A stretch of 6,370 nt of DNA. It comes from JANWYT01 sp046719465. Its GTDB lineage: Bacteria > Chloroflexota > Anaerolineae > Aggregatilineales > Phototrophicaceae. Shown piece by piece: positions 5,306 to 6,370 of the stretch. The DNA is taken from positions 1-6,370 of the forward strand of contig JBDNCV010000191.1 of the NCBI GenBank assembly GCA_046719465.1, read 5' to 3'. Each line of letters opens with the position of its first letter. Position 1 is the first letter of the stretch. The translations under genes were made by a program, and so were the position numbers. A model generated the notes under the pieces. It saw only the letters and a list, made by a program, of their open reading frames with translations, was not told the origin of the DNA and searched no databases.

Positions 5306-6370
5306 ATGCGACAGTGGATCTTGAGACTCGCCCTTGCGATGGTGATGGGCATCGTGGGGCTGTCGTTGGCCGCGCAAGAGGCCTTTCCAGAGAGCGTGCG
5401 CGATGGCGTGGTGGTGGTGCGCTTCGCGGATATGACCCGCCCGGGCGCCGTGCGCTTTGACCAGATGTTGGCGGCTTTTGACGAGATCAACCAGCCCTAC
5501 ATCGTGATCGAGGCGCAGGTGCGCGACCAGCGCGACGCCGCCCGTCTCGCAGATCGCTACAACGCGCTGGCGATCTTGGACGGCTTCCAAACGAGCAATG
5601 GCAGCTTCCGCATGCGCGTCACATGGAGCACGCGCGCTGCGCAGCTTTTGCTCGATGACCCAAGCGCAGTGGCGGAGGACATCCTCGAGGAAACGCTCAC
5701 CCTCACCCCCGACATGTCGCCCAGCTTCGTCAGCGATTATATACGCGGCAACGTCTTCTACACGCTGGGCGACGATGAGAACGCCCTGCGCTTTCTTGAA
5801 CTGGCCTACTTCGGCCTGCCGCGCGGCAAAGAGCTGGAATCAGAGGCGCTTCAGTTGTTCGTCACTTATGGGATTGTTCTCAACCGCTTCGGCGAGTACC
5901 GCCAGACGCTGGAAGTGATCGACTTCGCCATCCAGCTTGACCCGCAGTTCGCCTATTCCTACTTCGTGCAAGCGCGCGCGCTGCGCTTTCTCAGACGTCT
6001 CGACGAGGCGCTGGCAAGCATCAACCGCGCGTTGGAACTGAGTGACAGAAACACCTATCTCAACGAACTAGGTCGTATTTATATCATCCGCGAGGAGTAC
6101 GCACAGGCGGAGGCCGCCTATAACCGCGCACTGGAGCAGAATCCTAACGACGCAATCGCGCTGGCCGGGTTGGGCGATGTGGCCTACTTCAAGGGTGACA
6201 TCGAAGGCTCGATTCCCTTCTTCCAACGCGCCACAGAGGCCGACCCGACCTATTCTTACGCACCCTACTCGTGGGCTTACAGCCTGTTTGACCTTGGCCG
6301 CTTCGCCGAGGCAGAGCGCATGGTGCTGCGAGCACTGGAGGTTAACCCCGAGTACGTCGAAGCGCTCTTG
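5306..6370 (+). CDS. Exported TPR-repeat protein, 3' end beyond the window
   Basis: The frame is open for 355 codons to the right edge without a stop, so the gene is partial at its C-terminus. Residues 1-23 are a signal peptide (MRQWILRLAL, hydrophobic core, cleavage near SLAAQEA). Residues 35-110 form a separate domain with a VVVVRFADM strand, a helix, a YIVIEA strand, a helix (RDAARLADRYN), then ALAILDGF and GSFRMRVTW strands. This pattern recalls the TolB-N/FlgO/CsgG-type domain; I put that at about even odds. TPR units follow at about 141-174, 182-213, 216-247, 248-281, 282-315 and 316-349, the later four in steady 34-residue register (for example EYAQAEAAYNRALEQNP and RFAEAERMVLRALEVNP), with another starting at 350. 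TPR arrays usually hold proteins together, here presumably outside the membrane. The partner is unknown. It has its own promoter and strong ribosome site 87 bases after the glycosyltransferase gene. Confidence 0.9.
   Translation, partial: MRQWILRLALAMVMGIVGLSLAAQEAFPESVRDGVVVVRFADMTRPGAVRFDQMLAAFDEINQPYIVIEAQVRDQRDAARLADRYNALAILDGFQTSNGSFRMRVTWSTRAAQLLLDDPSAVAEDILEETLTLTPDMSPSFVSDYIRGNVFYTLGDDENALRFLELAYFGLPRGKELESEALQLFVTYGIVLNRFGEYRQTLEVIDFAIQLDPQFAYSYFVQARALRFLRRLDEALASINRALELSDRNTYLNELGRIYIIREEYAQAEAAYNRALEQNPNDAIALAGLGDVAYFKGDIEGSIPFFQRATEADPTYSYAPYSWAYSLFDLGRFAEAERMVLRALEVNPEYVEALL

Noticed and set aside
4007..5590. A 527-codon minus-strand frame antisense to the glycosyltransferase gene and the start of the TPR gene
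   Set aside because: The product is His/Arg/Gln-rich and crosses a convincing promoter and two well-supported genes. The GT4 motifs on the plus strand are decisive.
1..6370. CRISPR array, tRNA, transposase, toxin-antitoxin or defence genes
   Set aside because: No spaced direct repeats, cloverleaf sequences, transposase motifs or nuclease signatures were seen on either strand.

Overview
The window looks like a chromosomal segment of a GC-rich, non-model bacterium. The best guess is Chloroflexota, possibly Anaerolineae. The hints are a DUF6159-type membrane protein, secreted proteins of unknown family, GTG and TTG starts, a CCTCA...TGAGG-bounded GC-rich palindromic repeat, and short tandem repeats between genes. 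I recognise no taxon-specific marker, so this placement is only moderate inference. I see no rRNA, tRNA, CRISPR, transposase or phage gene.

Left part, minus strand (about 50-2343): a membrane protein gene (DUF6159-like, GTG start) is followed after 133 bases by a gene for an exported 400-residue protein of unknown family. The second gene ends just before a quasi-palindromic repeat (50-129). One hairpin of that repeat, followed by CTTTT on the minus strand, can act as its terminator. The first 49 bases cannot be assigned.

Right part, plus strand (2458-6370): across a 114-base divergent region lies a secreted M23 (LytM-type) metallopeptidase with all zinc ligands, fused to about eight 40-residue beta-propeller repeats. 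Its likely start is a TTG codon. Seven bases after its stop comes a GT4 glycosyltransferase with the GT-B signature motifs, very probably co-transcribed. An 87-base gap then carries a good sigma-70-like promoter bracketed by a perfect 10-base inverted repeat. It drives an exported TPR protein that runs off the right edge. Its N-terminal domain resembles the TolB-N/FlgO/CsgG type of fold.

The common theme is the cell envelope: three exported proteins, one multi-pass membrane protein and one sugar transferase. The M23-propeller and GT4 pair could act together on wall or surface polysaccharide, but no substrate can be read from the sequence. I find no clear new defence or mobile system. The points most worth a second look are the peptidase-propeller fusion, the promoter-bracketing inverted repeat, the orphan exported protein and the repeat that seems to double as a terminator.
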